A stretch of 64,000 nt of DNA from Actinomycetospora lemnae (GCF_028737315.1 NZ_JAQZAO010000011.1:100173-164172), one strand, 5' to 3'; counted from the stretch's first letter, positions 51,808 to 60,500 are shown. The notes: generated by a model from the letters alone, not told the origin. Program-made: numbers and translations.

Positions 51808-52982
51808 CCACCACGGGCAAGGGACCCGCACCGACCGGCAGCGGCTCCGGTGCACCAGCGGACGAGCCGATCGACGGCGCCACCGAGGCCTCGGGCGGGG
51901 CGGCCGTCGCCACCACCGTCGAGACCGGCCCGCCGCCCGGCGAGCGCACCGACGGCGACACCCACGCCCCCTCCCCCGTCGGCCCGACGGTCGTCGACCC
52001 GGTCGCCCCGGCCCGGGGCGCCGAGGAACGCCTGGGCTCCGGCCCGGTGATGCTCGGGACCATCAAGCGGCGGGTCACGCTGAGCCTCGACGGCCGCGAG
52101 GTCCGCGTGCCGGAGGGGTCGACGATCCTCGACGCGCTCCACGACGAGGGCACCCCGGAGCAGGCCGACACCCCGACGCTCTGCTGGGCGCCGAACATGG
52201 ACCCCATCAACGCGTGCCGGGTCTGCGTGGTCGAGGTGGAGGGCTCGCGCACGCTCGTGCCGTCGTGCGCACGGAAGTGCGAGGACGGCATGGAGGTGCG
52301 CACCGACACCGAGAAGGTGCGCCACAGCCGCCGGATGGTGCTCGAGCTGCTCTCGTCGTCGGTCGACATGGACCGGGCGAGCGCGGACGTCCAGCGCTGG
52401 ATCGGCGAGTACGGCGTCGACCCCACCCGCTACGGGCCGCCGGCGCCGCCGAACGCCGCGGGCGAGCGCGACCGGCGCCACGCGGGCCACCACCACACCC
52501 CCGACGGGTCGTCGGCGGCCACCGTGCACCAGCCGGTCAAGGTCGACAACGAGCTGTACGTGCGCGACTACTCGCGGTGCATCATGTGCTACAAGTGCGT
52601 CAACGCCTGCGGCAGCGACGCCCAGTTCACGTTCGCGATCGCCGCGGCCGGGCGCGGCTTCGACGCCCGCATCGCCACCGAGTTCGACGCCCCGCTGCCC
52701 GAGTCGGCGTGCGTCTACTGCGGGAACTGCATCGGCGTCTGCCCCACCGGCGCGCTGGTGTCCCGCCGCGAGTACGAGCTGCGCGAGGCCGGCGAGTGGC
52801 GCCCCGAGGAGGAGACGGTCACGACGACCATCTGCTCGTTCTGCGGCGTCGGCTGCAACCTCGAGCTGCACGTCCAGCAGAACGAGATCGTCAACGTCAC
52901 CAGCCCCGCGGACCACTCGGTGACGCACGGGCACCTGTGCATCAAGGGGCGGTTCGGGTTCCAGCACGTGCAGAACTTCTGA
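51804..52982 (+). CDS. Iron-sulfur subunit of formate dehydrogenase: detached N-terminal half of an FdsA-type alpha subunit
   Basis: 392 residues. After ~75 disordered residues comes a NuoG-type [2Fe-2S] ferredoxin (C127, C138, C141, C155). Two [4Fe-4S] ferredoxin motifs follow (C259-C269, C303-C313). The C-terminus is the catalytic-subunit [4Fe-4S] domain, C344-x2-C347-x3-C351...C379, then I380-K381-G, with the Lys that bridges cluster and molybdopterin in FdhF. In FdsA these modules precede the molybdopterin domain in one chain; here that domain is the separate gene at 47962. A His-Cys NuoG cluster is not visible. ATG overlaps the beta stop. Confidence 0.9.
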   Translation: MTTTGKGPAPTGSGSGAPADEPIDGATEASGGAAVATTVETGPPPGERTDGDTHAPSPVGPTVVDPVAPARGAEERLGSGPVMLGTIKRRVTLSLDGREVRVPEGSTILDALHDEGTPEQADTPTLCWAPNMDPINACRVCVVEVEGSRTLVPSCARKCEDGMEVRTDTEKVRHSRRMVLELLSSSVDMDRASADVQRWIGEYGVDPTRYGPPAPPNAAGERDRRHAGHHHTPDGSSAATVHQPVKVDNELYVRDYSRCIMCYKCVNACGSDAQFTFAIAAAGRGFDARIATEFDAPLPESACVYCGNCIGVCPTGALVSRREYELREAGEWRPEEETVTTTICSFCGVGCNLELHVQQNEIVNVTSPADHSVTHGHLCIKGRFGFQHVQNF

Positions 52983-53110
52983 CCCGACCAGGGTCACCAC
53001 CCACCGCGAACGGCCGAACACGCAGGGCCATCGGGGGCCAACGCCGTGGCGGACCTTCTCGCGGGGGTACGGGACTGGTGGGCTGTGCGCAACCGAAGGA
53101 GGAGTCCACC

Positions 53111-53350
53111 GTGGCGGTGTCGGAGAACAGGTCGCAGAGCGGAAGAGGGGACCGGACCGACGAGGTGGTGGAGGGTCTGCACCAGCTCGTCGCGGCCGGT
53201 CGGATCGAGGACGTCGAGTCGGTGCTGACCACCCTCATCGAGAGCGAGCCGGCCGGCGAGCCGTCGGTCGAGGACCGGGAGACGCGGTCCTACGCCGAGG
53301 GCATGCGCGACGGTCTCGCGCTGGCGCGGCGGGCCCAGGAGCAGGGGTGA
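53111..53350 (+). CDS. Small acidic helical hypothetical protein
   Basis: 79 residues, helical, with DEVVEGLHQLVAAGRIEDVESVLTTLI and a C-terminal EGMRDGLALARRA helix. The GTG at 53111 has a near-perfect AAGGAGGAG ribosome site. The stop overlaps the next start (GTGA), so the gene is translated together with the membrane protein at 53347. No homologue is recognised. The 128-bp gap before it shows no clear motif. Confidence 0.6.
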   Translation: MAVSENRSQSGRGDRTDEVVEGLHQLVAAGRIEDVESVLTTLIESEPAGEPSVEDRETRSYAEGMRDGLALARRAQEQG

Positions 53351-53844
53351 CCGCGGCGGCGGCCTTCGATCCGGTGGCCGACGGCCGCCCCGCCCCGGCA
53401 CGCCCTGCGTCGGTGCCGGACGCGAACCCCACGTCGTCGGGGGCGTCGTCGGGGGCGTCGGCGGCGTCGTCGGGCGGCCCGCCGTCGGCGGGTGATCGGC
53501 TCCGGGCCCTGGCGATCACCGCGATCGACCGGCTGGCCGGGGTGGCCGCCACGAAGGTCGAGGAGCTCGCCGACCGGCTCGGCGACATGGCCGCGGACGC
53601 CGCGAAGGGCCAGCTCCCCGGCGGGGTGGGCGGGAACGCCCTCGTCAAGGCCGGCCTGGCGGCGATGCAGGGCAAGAACCCCGTGGTCGCCGCGGTCAAG
53701 GGCGCCGTCGGGGCGATGAGCACGGGGACGAAGGTGCTCGTCGCGCTCCTGCTGATCCTGGTCGCGGTGCTCTCGCCGGTGGTCCTGCTCGTCGCCGCCC
53801 TGGTGCTGCTGGTCGCGGCGATCGTGGGGGCGGTCAAGAACTGA
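53347..53844 (+). CDS. Hypothetical membrane protein with Ser/Ala-rich N-terminus
   Basis: 165 residues. Residues 1-50 are Pro/Ser/Ala-rich and disordered; about 55-125 are amphipathic helices (LRALAITAIDRLAGVAATKVEELADRLGDMAADAAKG). The last ~38 residues form one or two membrane helices (VLVALLLILVAVLSPVVLLVAALVLLVAAIVGA). Coupled to the small acidic protein by GTGA. Function unknown; the pattern resembles actinobacterial membrane-surface proteins. Confidence 0.6.
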   Translation: MTAAAAFDPVADGRPAPARPASVPDANPTSSGASSGASAASSGGPPSAGDRLRALAITAIDRLAGVAATKVEELADRLGDMAADAAKGQLPGGVGGNALVKAGLAAMQGKNPVVAAVKGAVGAMSTGTKVLVALLLILVAVLSPVVLLVAALVLLVAAIVGAVKN

Positions 53845-53848
53845 GGGG

Positions 53849-54496
53849 TCAGGTGCCCTCGCTCGCCCCGGTCGAGGCGGTGGCGCGGACCGACTCCGTC
53901 GGTCCGGGCGACTGCCCCGCGGGGCCGCTGCCGTCGGTGAGGTCCGCGGCCTGGTCCTGTGCGTGCTGGGCCGGTCGCGTCGGTGGCCGCAGGCCCTCGT
54001 AGATCGCCGGCTGGATGTCCCAGGTGTTCCAGTAGGACGACCCGGTCAGGTCGGTGTAGTTCACCGTGACCTGGAAGTCCTCGCCGTCGAGGCCGTTGCG
54101 GCGCAGGAAGGCCATCTGGTCGTCGAGGTCGTCCCACCAGCAGGTGATCCGGGCGCCCGGGGACAGCGACGTCAGCCCGATCGAGAACACGGGCAGGCCG
54201 GAGACGACGATGCCGTCGGAGCTCTCGATGGGTCGGGAGAACGCGAAGCTGATCGACTTGGCCGGACCCTGGCCGACGTTCTCGACGGCGAGGCTCAGCG
54301 CGCGGGTCCCGTGGTCGTACTCGTCGTGGACGGCGACCACGGGCCGGCCGCCGGCGAGGAACTCCTGGCGGACCTCCCGCACCGACTCCCGCGCGGCCCG
54401 GAGCTGGAAGTAGATGACGACGATGAAGGCGGCGTACAGCAGCGGCGAGAGCACCTGGGCGACGCTCGAGATCACCTGCAGGACCTGCACGACCAC
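53849..54496 (-). CDS. Hypothetical protein with one N-terminal membrane helix
   Basis: 215 residues. An N-terminal membrane helix (about 13-32, VLSPLLYAAFIVVIYF) is followed by a coiled segment and a beta-rich domain (RPVVAVHDEYDHGTRALSLAVENVGQGPAKSISFAFSRPI). A low-complexity tail ends it. The beta part resembles small Ig-like domains found next to membrane anchors in many bacteria, often of unknown role. GTG start at 54496. It converges on the gene at 53347, 4 bp apart. Confidence 0.6.
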   Translation of the reverse strand: MVVQVLQVISSVAQVLSPLLYAAFIVVIYFQLRAARESVREVRQEFLAGGRPVVAVHDEYDHGTRALSLAVENVGQGPAKSISFAFSRPIESSDGIVVSGLPVFSIGLTSLSPGARITCWWDDLDDQMAFLRRNGLDGEDFQVTVNYTDLTGSSYWNTWDIQPAIYEGLRPPTRPAQHAQDQAADLTDGSGPAGQSPGPTESVRATASTGASEGT

Positions 54497-54540
54497 CTCC
54501 GGGGACGACGAGCGCCACGACGAGGGCCACGACGACGAAC

Positions 54541-54568
54541 GGCCGGGTCCCCGATCGGGGACCCGGCC
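54541..54568 (-). terminator. 28-bp perfect palindrome after the ferritin-like gene
   Basis: GGCCGGGTCCCCGA (54541-54554) is directly followed by its own complement (54555-54568). As RNA it folds into a very stable GC stem, 23 bp past the stop at 54592. It is the likely terminator for that minus-strand gene. No T-tract follows. Confidence 0.7.
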
Positions 54569-54591
54569 GAATCACGTCTGCTCACATCCGC

Positions 54592-55560
54592 TCAGCGGAT
54601 GCCGACGACCTCCTGGGCCAGCGCGGCGTGGCGCGTCTGGGCCGCGGAGATGATGCCGCTGCGGTTCTTGTTCGCCTCTTCGTAGACGATGATCTTGTTC
54701 AGGCTCTCGACGTCGTCGAGCGCCTTGATCTTGGCGACGGCGTCGCTGACCCCGAGCTGGTCGTAGTTCTGGATCGGCAGCTCGTTGGAGTGCAGGGCCC
54801 CGAGACGGGCGCGGGCCTCGTGGAGGACCGCGGCCGCGTCGGTCGCGCCCTCACGGCGGCTGACGCGCTCGGCGCGGTCCAGCGCGGCGTTCCGGCCGGT
54901 CGTGACGACCTCGCGGGCGTCCTCGCCGAACCGGGCGGCGCGCCCGGCGGTGTCGGTGACGACGGCGCGGACCTGGTCGCCGCCCTGCTGCAGGCGGGCC
55001 GCCCAGCGGCTGACCTGCTCGCGGGCGAAGTTCACCGGCAGGCGCACCGCGCGGGTGGCGCCGCCGACGACCATCTGGACCGGCGTCGGCTTGAGCGCCG
55101 GCGGGCCGCCGAGGGCGTGCTCGGCGAGCACCGTGGTCAGCCACTCGATGGTGGCCGTGTGGGCCTGCTCGAGACGGTCGGCGAGCTGGCGCACCCCGTC
55201 GTCCTTGGCGGCCTCGGCGAGGGCGCGCAGGTAGACGGCGCGGTCACGCAGCTGGTGCTCGAGCGTCAGGTCGCCGAGCAGGGCCTCGTCGACCGGGCCC
55301 GCCTGCTCGACGGTGCCCTTGACCACGGCACCCACGCGTCCCACCAGCGGCGAGACGATGTCGGCGACGCCGCCGAGCCGCTGCAGCTCGCGGGTGATCT
55401 CCGCGCTGCGTCGCTCGGCGTTCTGGGCGTTCTGGGTCAGCTCGCGCCGGACGGCCTCGGTCCGCGCCTGGGCCACGCGAATGCGCGCGACCTGGACCTC
55501 GGTCTGGGTCAGCTGGAGCATCGAACGCAGCTGGGCGATGATGTCGGCCTGGTGGCTCAC
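54592..55560 (-). CDS. Ferritin-like/coiled-coil protein with C-terminal domain shared with the 47234-47746 product
   Basis: 322 residues from the GTG at 55560 (GAGGAG upstream). The N-terminal ~60 residues are a coiled coil. About 90-155 is a helical bundle reminiscent of ferritin-like domains (LEHQLRDRAVYLRALAEAAKDDG; EQAHTATIEWLTTVLAEHAL). About 170-230 has further amphipathic helices, and the last 65 residues carry LPIQNYDQLGVSDAVAKIKAL...LNKIIVYEEANKNRSGI. That last module is also in the 47234-47746 product. Metal ligands of true ferritins are incomplete. Function unknown. Confidence 0.7.
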   Translation of the reverse strand: MSHQADIIAQLRSMLQLTQTEVQVARIRVAQARTEAVRRELTQNAQNAERRSAEITRELQRLGGVADIVSPLVGRVGAVVKGTVEQAGPVDEALLGDLTLEHQLRDRAVYLRALAEAAKDDGVRQLADRLEQAHTATIEWLTTVLAEHALGGPPALKPTPVQMVVGGATRAVRLPVNFAREQVSRWAARLQQGGDQVRAVVTDTAGRAARFGEDAREVVTTGRNAALDRAERVSRREGATDAAAVLHEARARLGALHSNELPIQNYDQLGVSDAVAKIKALDDVESLNKIIVYEEANKNRSGIISAAQTRHAALAQEVVGIR

Positions 55561-55806
55561 ACTTCTCCTCGATCGCATCTGGTGTCGGTGCGTGTGCTCA
55601 TCCGGCCTCCTGGCCGGTCGCCGGTCGGCTACCACGTCACCGCGCCGCGTATGCGTCGTTTCCCGGTGTGACATGGGTCGCCGCGCGTGCGCTGCGATGA
55701 CGCCCGCCATCGGCGGGAGGGGCGCGATGGCGGGCTCGGCGGAGTCCGGCCGGTTCGGCCGAGCCGCGGGTTCCCCGGGCGGGGTCGGGTGGGCATCCCG
55801 GCGGAC

Positions 55807-56526
55807 ATGACGCACCCGACCAACCGCCACGGGGAACCACCCAACCCCGACGCCGAGGGGACCCCTGGCCAGCACGACCAGGAGGGTCGCGGTCCGGGGC
55901 CGTACGCGCCGCCGGGCCGCGACGACCAGGGCAACCCGCTGCCGTCGGTGCCGCACGAGGGGCTCCTCGGCCGGATCGGCGCGTCCGTCGTCGCCGGCGA
56001 GGCCGTCGTGCTCGCCGTCGTCGGGATCGCGGGCCTGGTCACCAGCTGGGGTGCGGCGTTCACCGAGCAGGTCCCGGACACCGTGCTGGCTCTGCGCCTC
56101 AACCCGGCCCACAGCGTGCTGCTGCTCGTCACGGCCGTGCTGGGCGCGGTGAGCCTGCGCAAACGCACGTGGCTGCGACTGTTCGCCGGGCTCCAGGCCG
56201 CCGTCTACCTGCTGCTGTTCGTCTTCGGGTCGGCGTTCAGCGTCAACACCGCGAGCTCGACGTTCCTCGCGCTCAACACCCCCGACCACGTGCTGCACGG
56301 CGTGCTCGCGATCCTCGGGTTCATCGTGCTGATGATCTCCAGCGCGCGCATCGTCGAGCCGCCGCCCGGGTCGCTGCCCTATCCCGGTGTCCTGGACCAG
56401 GGCGAGGACCCGCCGCAGGGACCCACGCCGGGGCAGCCCGAGCCGAGCCGCGACTCGCCGGTGAACGAGGGCCGCACGGAGCCGCACCCCGAGGACCGGG
56501 CCGATCGGAGCCCGGACCGGTCCTGA
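55807..56526 (+). CDS. DUF4383-family membrane protein
   Basis: 239 residues. An N-terminal ~55-residue hydrophilic tail with DNA-encoded Pro/Gly/Asp repeats precedes four membrane helices (about 65-180). The pattern HSVLLLVTAVLGAVSLR ... FAGLQAAVYLLLFVFG ... NTPDHVLHGVLAILGFIVL is that of DUF4383 proteins, which have no known function. The C-terminal 50 residues are charged and disordered. The ATG at 55807 fits a short GGGCATCCCGGCGGAC leader without a clear ribosome site; the GTG upstream at 55687 is less likely. Confidence 0.72.
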   Translation: MTHPTNRHGEPPNPDAEGTPGQHDQEGRGPGPYAPPGRDDQGNPLPSVPHEGLLGRIGASVVAGEAVVLAVVGIAGLVTSWGAAFTEQVPDTVLALRLNPAHSVLLLVTAVLGAVSLRKRTWLRLFAGLQAAVYLLLFVFGSAFSVNTASSTFLALNTPDHVLHGVLAILGFIVLMISSARIVEPPPGSLPYPGVLDQGEDPPQGPTPGQPEPSRDSPVNEGRTEPHPEDRADRSPDRS

Positions 56527-56542
56527 CCGGTCCTGACCGACC

Positions 56543-57472
56543 TCAGGCGAGCGGGCGCCGACCGCCGTGGTGGAGCCGGTCCTTGACCAGGACCACCGCC
56601 CCACCGAGCACGACGACCAGGGCCATGTCGGCGCCCGTGCGCTGGAGGCCCTCGAGCGCGAGGGTCCAGTCACCGGAGACGACGCCGATGCCGACGAGCG
56701 CCGCGGCGGGCACCAGGGCGAGCGCGATGAGGGCACCGGCGAGCACGGCCTCACGGAACGACGTGATGATGACGAGGCCCGCGAGCGCCCCGCCGGCCCC
56801 GACGAGCCAGTCGGCGACGGTCGGGTCCACGACCATGTGCACGCCCTCGCTCTTGGCGAGGATCTCCGGCCTGCCCATGCCCAGCGCCCGCATGACGAGG
56901 AACGCGACCCCGCCACCGGCCGCCAGCACGAGGTAGCCGACGACGACGGACACGAGCGAGCGGCGGATGCGGTAGAGGCTGCCGCGCAGGATCGCCACGG
57001 CGAGCTTGGCGACCGGCTCGAACGCCGGCGCGATGATCGCCGACGCGGCCAGCGCGAGGGCCTGCGGCACGGGCGGCGAGAGCAGCCCGGCCACGGCGAT
57101 GGCGCCGCCGAGCGCCATGAGCGCGAGGTAGTTGGTGCTGATCCGCCCGTGGTGGCGCAGGGTGCGCTCGAACTCCTCCCACGGCGACTCGTCCGCGTCG
57201 TCCTCGACGGCGTCCTGCGCCCCGGTGGCGACCACGCTCTCGGTGCGCACGGTGGCCACGGTGATCGGCCCGTGCTCCCGCGCCCGCTCGATGATCGCGA
57301 GGACGTCGTCGATGGCGCGGTTGAGCACGTGCAGGCTCAGGACGTCGCCCGGCGGCTTCACCGAGCCGTCCTGCTGGCGGGTGAGGGCGAGGACGCCGTC
57401 GTGACGGGCGAGCTCGGCGGCCACGTCGTCGGCGACCGACGACGGGACGGTGACGTCGATCTGGTGGTGCAC
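56543..57472 (-). CDS. DUF389-family membrane protein
   Basis: 309 residues. A soluble N-terminal domain (about 1-90) precedes six or so membrane helices with the segment STNYLALMALGGAIAVAGLL ... ASAIIAPAFEPVAKLAVAILRG, the DUF389 core, and VIITSFREAVLAGALIALALVPAAALVG. Proteins of this family are predicted transporters or envelope proteins without known substrate. The second half repeats the first in helix order. ATG at 57472. Confidence 0.82.
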   Translation of the reverse strand: MHHQIDVTVPSSVADDVAAELARHDGVLALTRQQDGSVKPPGDVLSLHVLNRAIDDVLAIIERAREHGPITVATVRTESVVATGAQDAVEDDADESPWEEFERTLRHHGRISTNYLALMALGGAIAVAGLLSPPVPQALALAASAIIAPAFEPVAKLAVAILRGSLYRIRRSLVSVVVGYLVLAAGGGVAFLVMRALGMGRPEILAKSEGVHMVVDPTVADWLVGAGGALAGLVIITSFREAVLAGALIALALVPAAALVGIGVVSGDWTLALEGLQRTGADMALVVVLGGAVVLVKDRLHHGGRRPLA

Positions 57473-57493
57473 GGTGTCCTCTCGGGGTCTGCG

Positions 57494-58291
57494 TCAGGCA
57501 GCGGGGCGCACGGCGCGCACCACGACGAGCTCCTCGGTCCGCTGGTCGGCCGTCGCGAGCCCGCGCTCGCGCAGCAGGTCGCTGCGGGCGGTGAGCACCG
57601 GCCCGTAGGGGTGCTCGTGGCGGGCGACGACCTCGGCGGACAGGCCGCGCGTCTGCAGGCGGGCCACGGTCAGCGCGGGGTCGTTGAACGCCGAGTGCAC
57701 GACCAGCAGGCGCCCGCCCTCGGTGAGCACGTCGGGGGCCTCGTCGCAGACCCGGTCGAGCACGGCGCGCCCGTCGCGTCCGCCGTCGAAGGCCCGCGCC
57801 CATCCGTGGCTCGGGAGGTCGTCGGTGGCGGCCGGCACGTAGGGCGGGTTGGAGACGACGACGTCGAACCGCTCCCCCGCCACCGGGGCCGTCAGGTCAC
57901 CGCGGCGCGTCCGGACCCGGCGCCCGTGGCGGGCGGCGTTGATGCGGGTCGAGAACAGCGCGCGGCGGGAGAGGTCGACGGCGGTGACCTCGGTGCACGG
58001 GACACCGGCGGCGACCACCGAGAGCGCGCCGGCGCCGGCGCCGAGCTCGAGGACGCGGCACGGGCGGTCGACCCCGCAGCCGTGGTCGGTGAGCTCCGCG
58101 CGCAGCACGTCGGCGAGCAGCCACGTGTCGCGCTGCACCGGGTAGACGCCCGGCACGCGGAACACGCGGTGGTGGGGGCGGATCGCGGTCGCGGGAACGG
58201 TGACGGCTCCGGTGGCGGGTCGGTTCTCGGTGGCTGTGGCGGTCACGGTGGAGGCGCGGGTGCGGCGCGGCTCGGGTGCGACGGTCGTCAT
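57494..58291 (-). CDS. HemK/PrmC-like class I methyltransferase
   Basis: 265 residues. After ~35 disordered residues come the SAM motif VLELGAGAGALSVVAA and VDLSRRAL, and the catalytic NPPY motif in VVSNPPYVPAAT. NPPY methyltransferases of the HemK/HemK2 family modify Gln, Asn or nucleobases. The short length and the placement of the N-terminal PGVYPVQRDTWLLADVL resemble the HemK2/MTQ2-like subgroup. Target unknown. ATG at 58291. Confidence 0.82.
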   Translation of the reverse strand: MTTVAPEPRRTRASTVTATATENRPATGAVTVPATAIRPHHRVFRVPGVYPVQRDTWLLADVLRAELTDHGCGVDRPCRVLELGAGAGALSVVAAGVPCTEVTAVDLSRRALFSTRINAARHGRRVRTRRGDLTAPVAGERFDVVVSNPPYVPAATDDLPSHGWARAFDGGRDGRAVLDRVCDEAPDVLTEGGRLLVVHSAFNDPALTVARLQTRGLSAEVVARHEHPYGPVLTARSDLLRERGLATADQRTEELVVVRAVRPAA

Positions 58292-58543
58292 CGGCTCCTC
58301 GGCTCGGCTCGGTGGTGACGAGTCGGGTCGCGGTCGCCGGCTTCCTTCGGCACGGTCTCGACCCCGGCGTCGACCCGCGGCAGGCGTTACCCGGTCTCAC
58401 CCGTTGCTCCATCCCCCGCAGGACCGTTGATGCGCGTCACGGACATCACGTGCGGAGCGACGCTCCGGCGGCGACCCGATCGGGTACCACCACGGTCGCC
58501 CCACGCTCGCGGGCGCCGTGCCGACCTCGCGAAGGAGCGATCC

Positions 58544-59548
58544 GTGCCCGTCCTGCCCCGCCCCCGCGGTCCGGTCTCGAGCGACGTGCTCGACGTGCTC
58601 GCCGGCCGTCGTGCCGCTGCCGACCTGCCGCGCCGGCCCGAGGTCCACCAGCTGGACCCGTTCGGCGAGGACCTCCAGCTCGCGCTCTACTGCCTCTACG
58701 AGCTGCACTACCGCTCGTTCGACGGGGTCGCCGACGACCTGGAGTGGGACCCGGACCTGCTGCGCCTGCGCGCCGACCTCGAGGCGCCGTTCCTCGACGC
58801 GGTGCGGGCGCGGGTCGCGGGCGGCGACGACGTCGAGGCCGCCATCGACGGGCTGCTCGTCGAGCCCACCGAGGGCACCGGGCCGTCGTGGCACCTCGCC
58901 CGGGACGGCGAGCGCTGGCAGCTCGACGAATACGTCGCGCACCGGTCGATCTACCACCTCAAGGAGGCCGACCCCCAGGCGTGGGTGATCCCGCGCCTCG
59001 ACGGCGTGCACGGCCGGGCGAAGGCGTCGCTCATGACCGTCGAGCACGACGAGTTCGGCGCCGGGCGCGCCGACCGGGTGCACGCCCGGATCTACACCGA
59101 GATGATGACCGGCCTCGGGCTCGACACCTCGTACGGCGCCTACCTCGACGTGGCGCCCGCGCCGACGCTCGCGACCGTCAACATCATGAGCCTGTTCGGG
59201 CTGCACCGCCGCTGGCGCGGGGCGTCGGTCGGGCAGTTCGCGCTCATCGAGATCACCTCGCCGCCCGGGGCGGCGCGGCTCGTGTCGGCGATCGAGCGCC
59301 TCGGCCTGCCGACGGAGGTCACCGACTTCTACGCCGAGCACGTCGAGGCCGACGCGGTGCACGAGCAGCTGGTGCGCCGCGAGCTCGTCGCCGGGCTCCT
59401 CGAGCGCGAGCCCGAGCTCGCCGCGGACGTCGTCCTCGGCATCCAGGCCTCGACGCTGCTCGAGGACGACCTCGCCGACTACCTCGTGCGCTCCTGGTCG
59501 GCCGGCGAGTCGTCGCTGCGGGCGCCGGCGCTGCCCGCGGCCGCCTGA
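58544..59548 (+). CDS. Iron-containing redox enzyme family protein (haem-oxygenase fold)
   Basis: 334 residues, all-helical. Conserved acidic and His positions lie in LALYCLYELHYRSFDG, the central VEHDEFGAGRADRVHARIYTEMM and FYAEHVEADAVHEQLVRRELV. This is the pattern of the PqqC/haem-oxygenase-like di-iron family common in actinobacteria. The start is the GTG at 58544 behind GAAGGAGCG. The last 23 codons overlap the convergent CDGSH gene. Reaction unknown; O2-dependent di-iron chemistry is inferred. Confidence 0.78.
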   Translation: MPVLPRPRGPVSSDVLDVLAGRRAAADLPRRPEVHQLDPFGEDLQLALYCLYELHYRSFDGVADDLEWDPDLLRLRADLEAPFLDAVRARVAGGDDVEAAIDGLLVEPTEGTGPSWHLARDGERWQLDEYVAHRSIYHLKEADPQAWVIPRLDGVHGRAKASLMTVEHDEFGAGRADRVHARIYTEMMTGLGLDTSYGAYLDVAPAPTLATVNIMSLFGLHRRWRGASVGQFALIEITSPPGAARLVSAIERLGLPTEVTDFYAEHVEADAVHEQLVRRELVAGLLEREPELAADVVLGIQASTLLEDDLADYLVRSWSAGESSLRAPALPAAA

Positions 59549-59796
59549 CCGCCGGCCTGCTCACCGGCCTGCTCACCGGCCTGGTCGCCGGTCTGCGGCC
59601 GCTCGGGCCGCACCTTGCGCCGGTGGCTCGTGTCGCAGAACGGGTAGCGCTTGGTCCGCCGGCACGCGCAGAGCGCGACGAGCGGACGCTCGCTGGTCAC
59701 CGTGGTGCCGTCGGGCAGCTCCAGCTCGACAGGCCCCTCGACCAGGAACGGCCCGCCCTCGGTCATCGTCACCCGCGTCCGGCGCTGTGCTGCCAT
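59479..59796 (-). CDS. CDGSH-type iron-sulfur protein
   Basis: 105 residues. The motif CACRRTKRYPFCDTSH fits C-x-C-x2-T-x3-P-x-C-D-x2-H, which binds a [2Fe-2S] cluster with three Cys and one His. The usual Gly of CDGSH is Thr here. PFLVEGPVELELPDGT before it is the family's N-terminal strand. The C-terminal tail contains a repeated GDQAGEQAGEQAGG stretch encoded by near-identical 12-bp units. It overlaps the convergent redox enzyme gene by 70 bp. Confidence 0.88.
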   Translation of the reverse strand: MAAQRRTRVTMTEGGPFLVEGPVELELPDGTTVTSERPLVALCACRRTKRYPFCDTSHRRKVRPERPQTGDQAGEQAGEQAGGQAAAGSAGARSDDSPADQERTR

Positions 59797-59804
59797 GGCG
59801 GCGA

Positions 59805-60500
59805 CTACCCCGGGAACTGCTCCCGGCACACGCCCGCGAGCTCGTCGGGGTGCGTGAGGGGCACCATGTGCGCGCCGTGGGCGGTGGTGACGACGGTGAT
59901 GCCGGCGCGGACGGCCGCGAGCTCGGCCAGCCAGGCGGCGGGCGCGAGCCGGTCGTGCGGCCCGCGCACGAGCAGCACCGGGACCCGCGAGCCGGCGAGG
60001 GCCGCGCGCAGGTCGTGACGTCGCGCGGCGTCCATCGTCCGGCCGAAGCCGGACAGGCGGGTGGCCACGTACTGCCCGACGATCCCCGGCACGCGCCGCG
60101 GGTCCTCGTGCGCCGCGGTCCGCAGCCACCGGCCCGCCAGCGACGGCCAGGTCGGCGCGCGCGGGTCGGTGGTCGGGCCGACGAGGACGAGCCCGCGCAC
60201 GGCGGCGGGGTGGCGGCGGGCGGCCTCGGCGACCACCTGGCAGCTCGCGGAGTGCCCGCACAGCACGACGGGACCGGTCGCGAGGTCCCGCAGACGCTCG
60301 ACGAGGCGGTCGGCGAGCGACGGCGGGTCGAGACGCGTGCCCCGCGGGACGCGCAGGCCGAACGCCGGGAGCGCGACCACGGCCGTCGGCAGGGTGCCGT
60401 CGAGGCGGGCGGCGACGCCGCGCCAGCCGCGCACGGTCAGCCCGAGGCCGGGGACCGCGACCGCCGACGGCGGGCCCGGTGCGGGCAGGAGGTCGCTCAC
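59805..60500 (-). CDS. Alpha/beta hydrolase
   Basis: 231 residues. The nucleophile elbow is GHSAS in VVLCGHSASCQVV, with the oxyanion region near VAVPGLGLTVRGW. The late Asp is in LLVRGPHDRLAP and the His in AHGAHMVPLTHP. So the Ser-Asp-His triad of an esterase or lipase-like hydrolase is complete. The GTG start overlaps the LacI-family gene stop by 4 nt, so both are in one transcript. Substrate unknown. Confidence 0.85.
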   Translation of the reverse strand: MSDLLPAPGPPSAVAVPGLGLTVRGWRGVAARLDGTLPTAVVALPAFGLRVPRGTRLDPPSLADRLVERLRDLATGPVVLCGHSASCQVVAEAARRHPAAVRGLVLVGPTTDPRAPTWPSLAGRWLRTAAHEDPRRVPGIVGQYVATRLSGFGRTMDAARRHDLRAALAGSRVPVLLVRGPHDRLAPAAWLAELAAVRAGITVVTTAHGAHMVPLTHPDELAGVCREQFPG

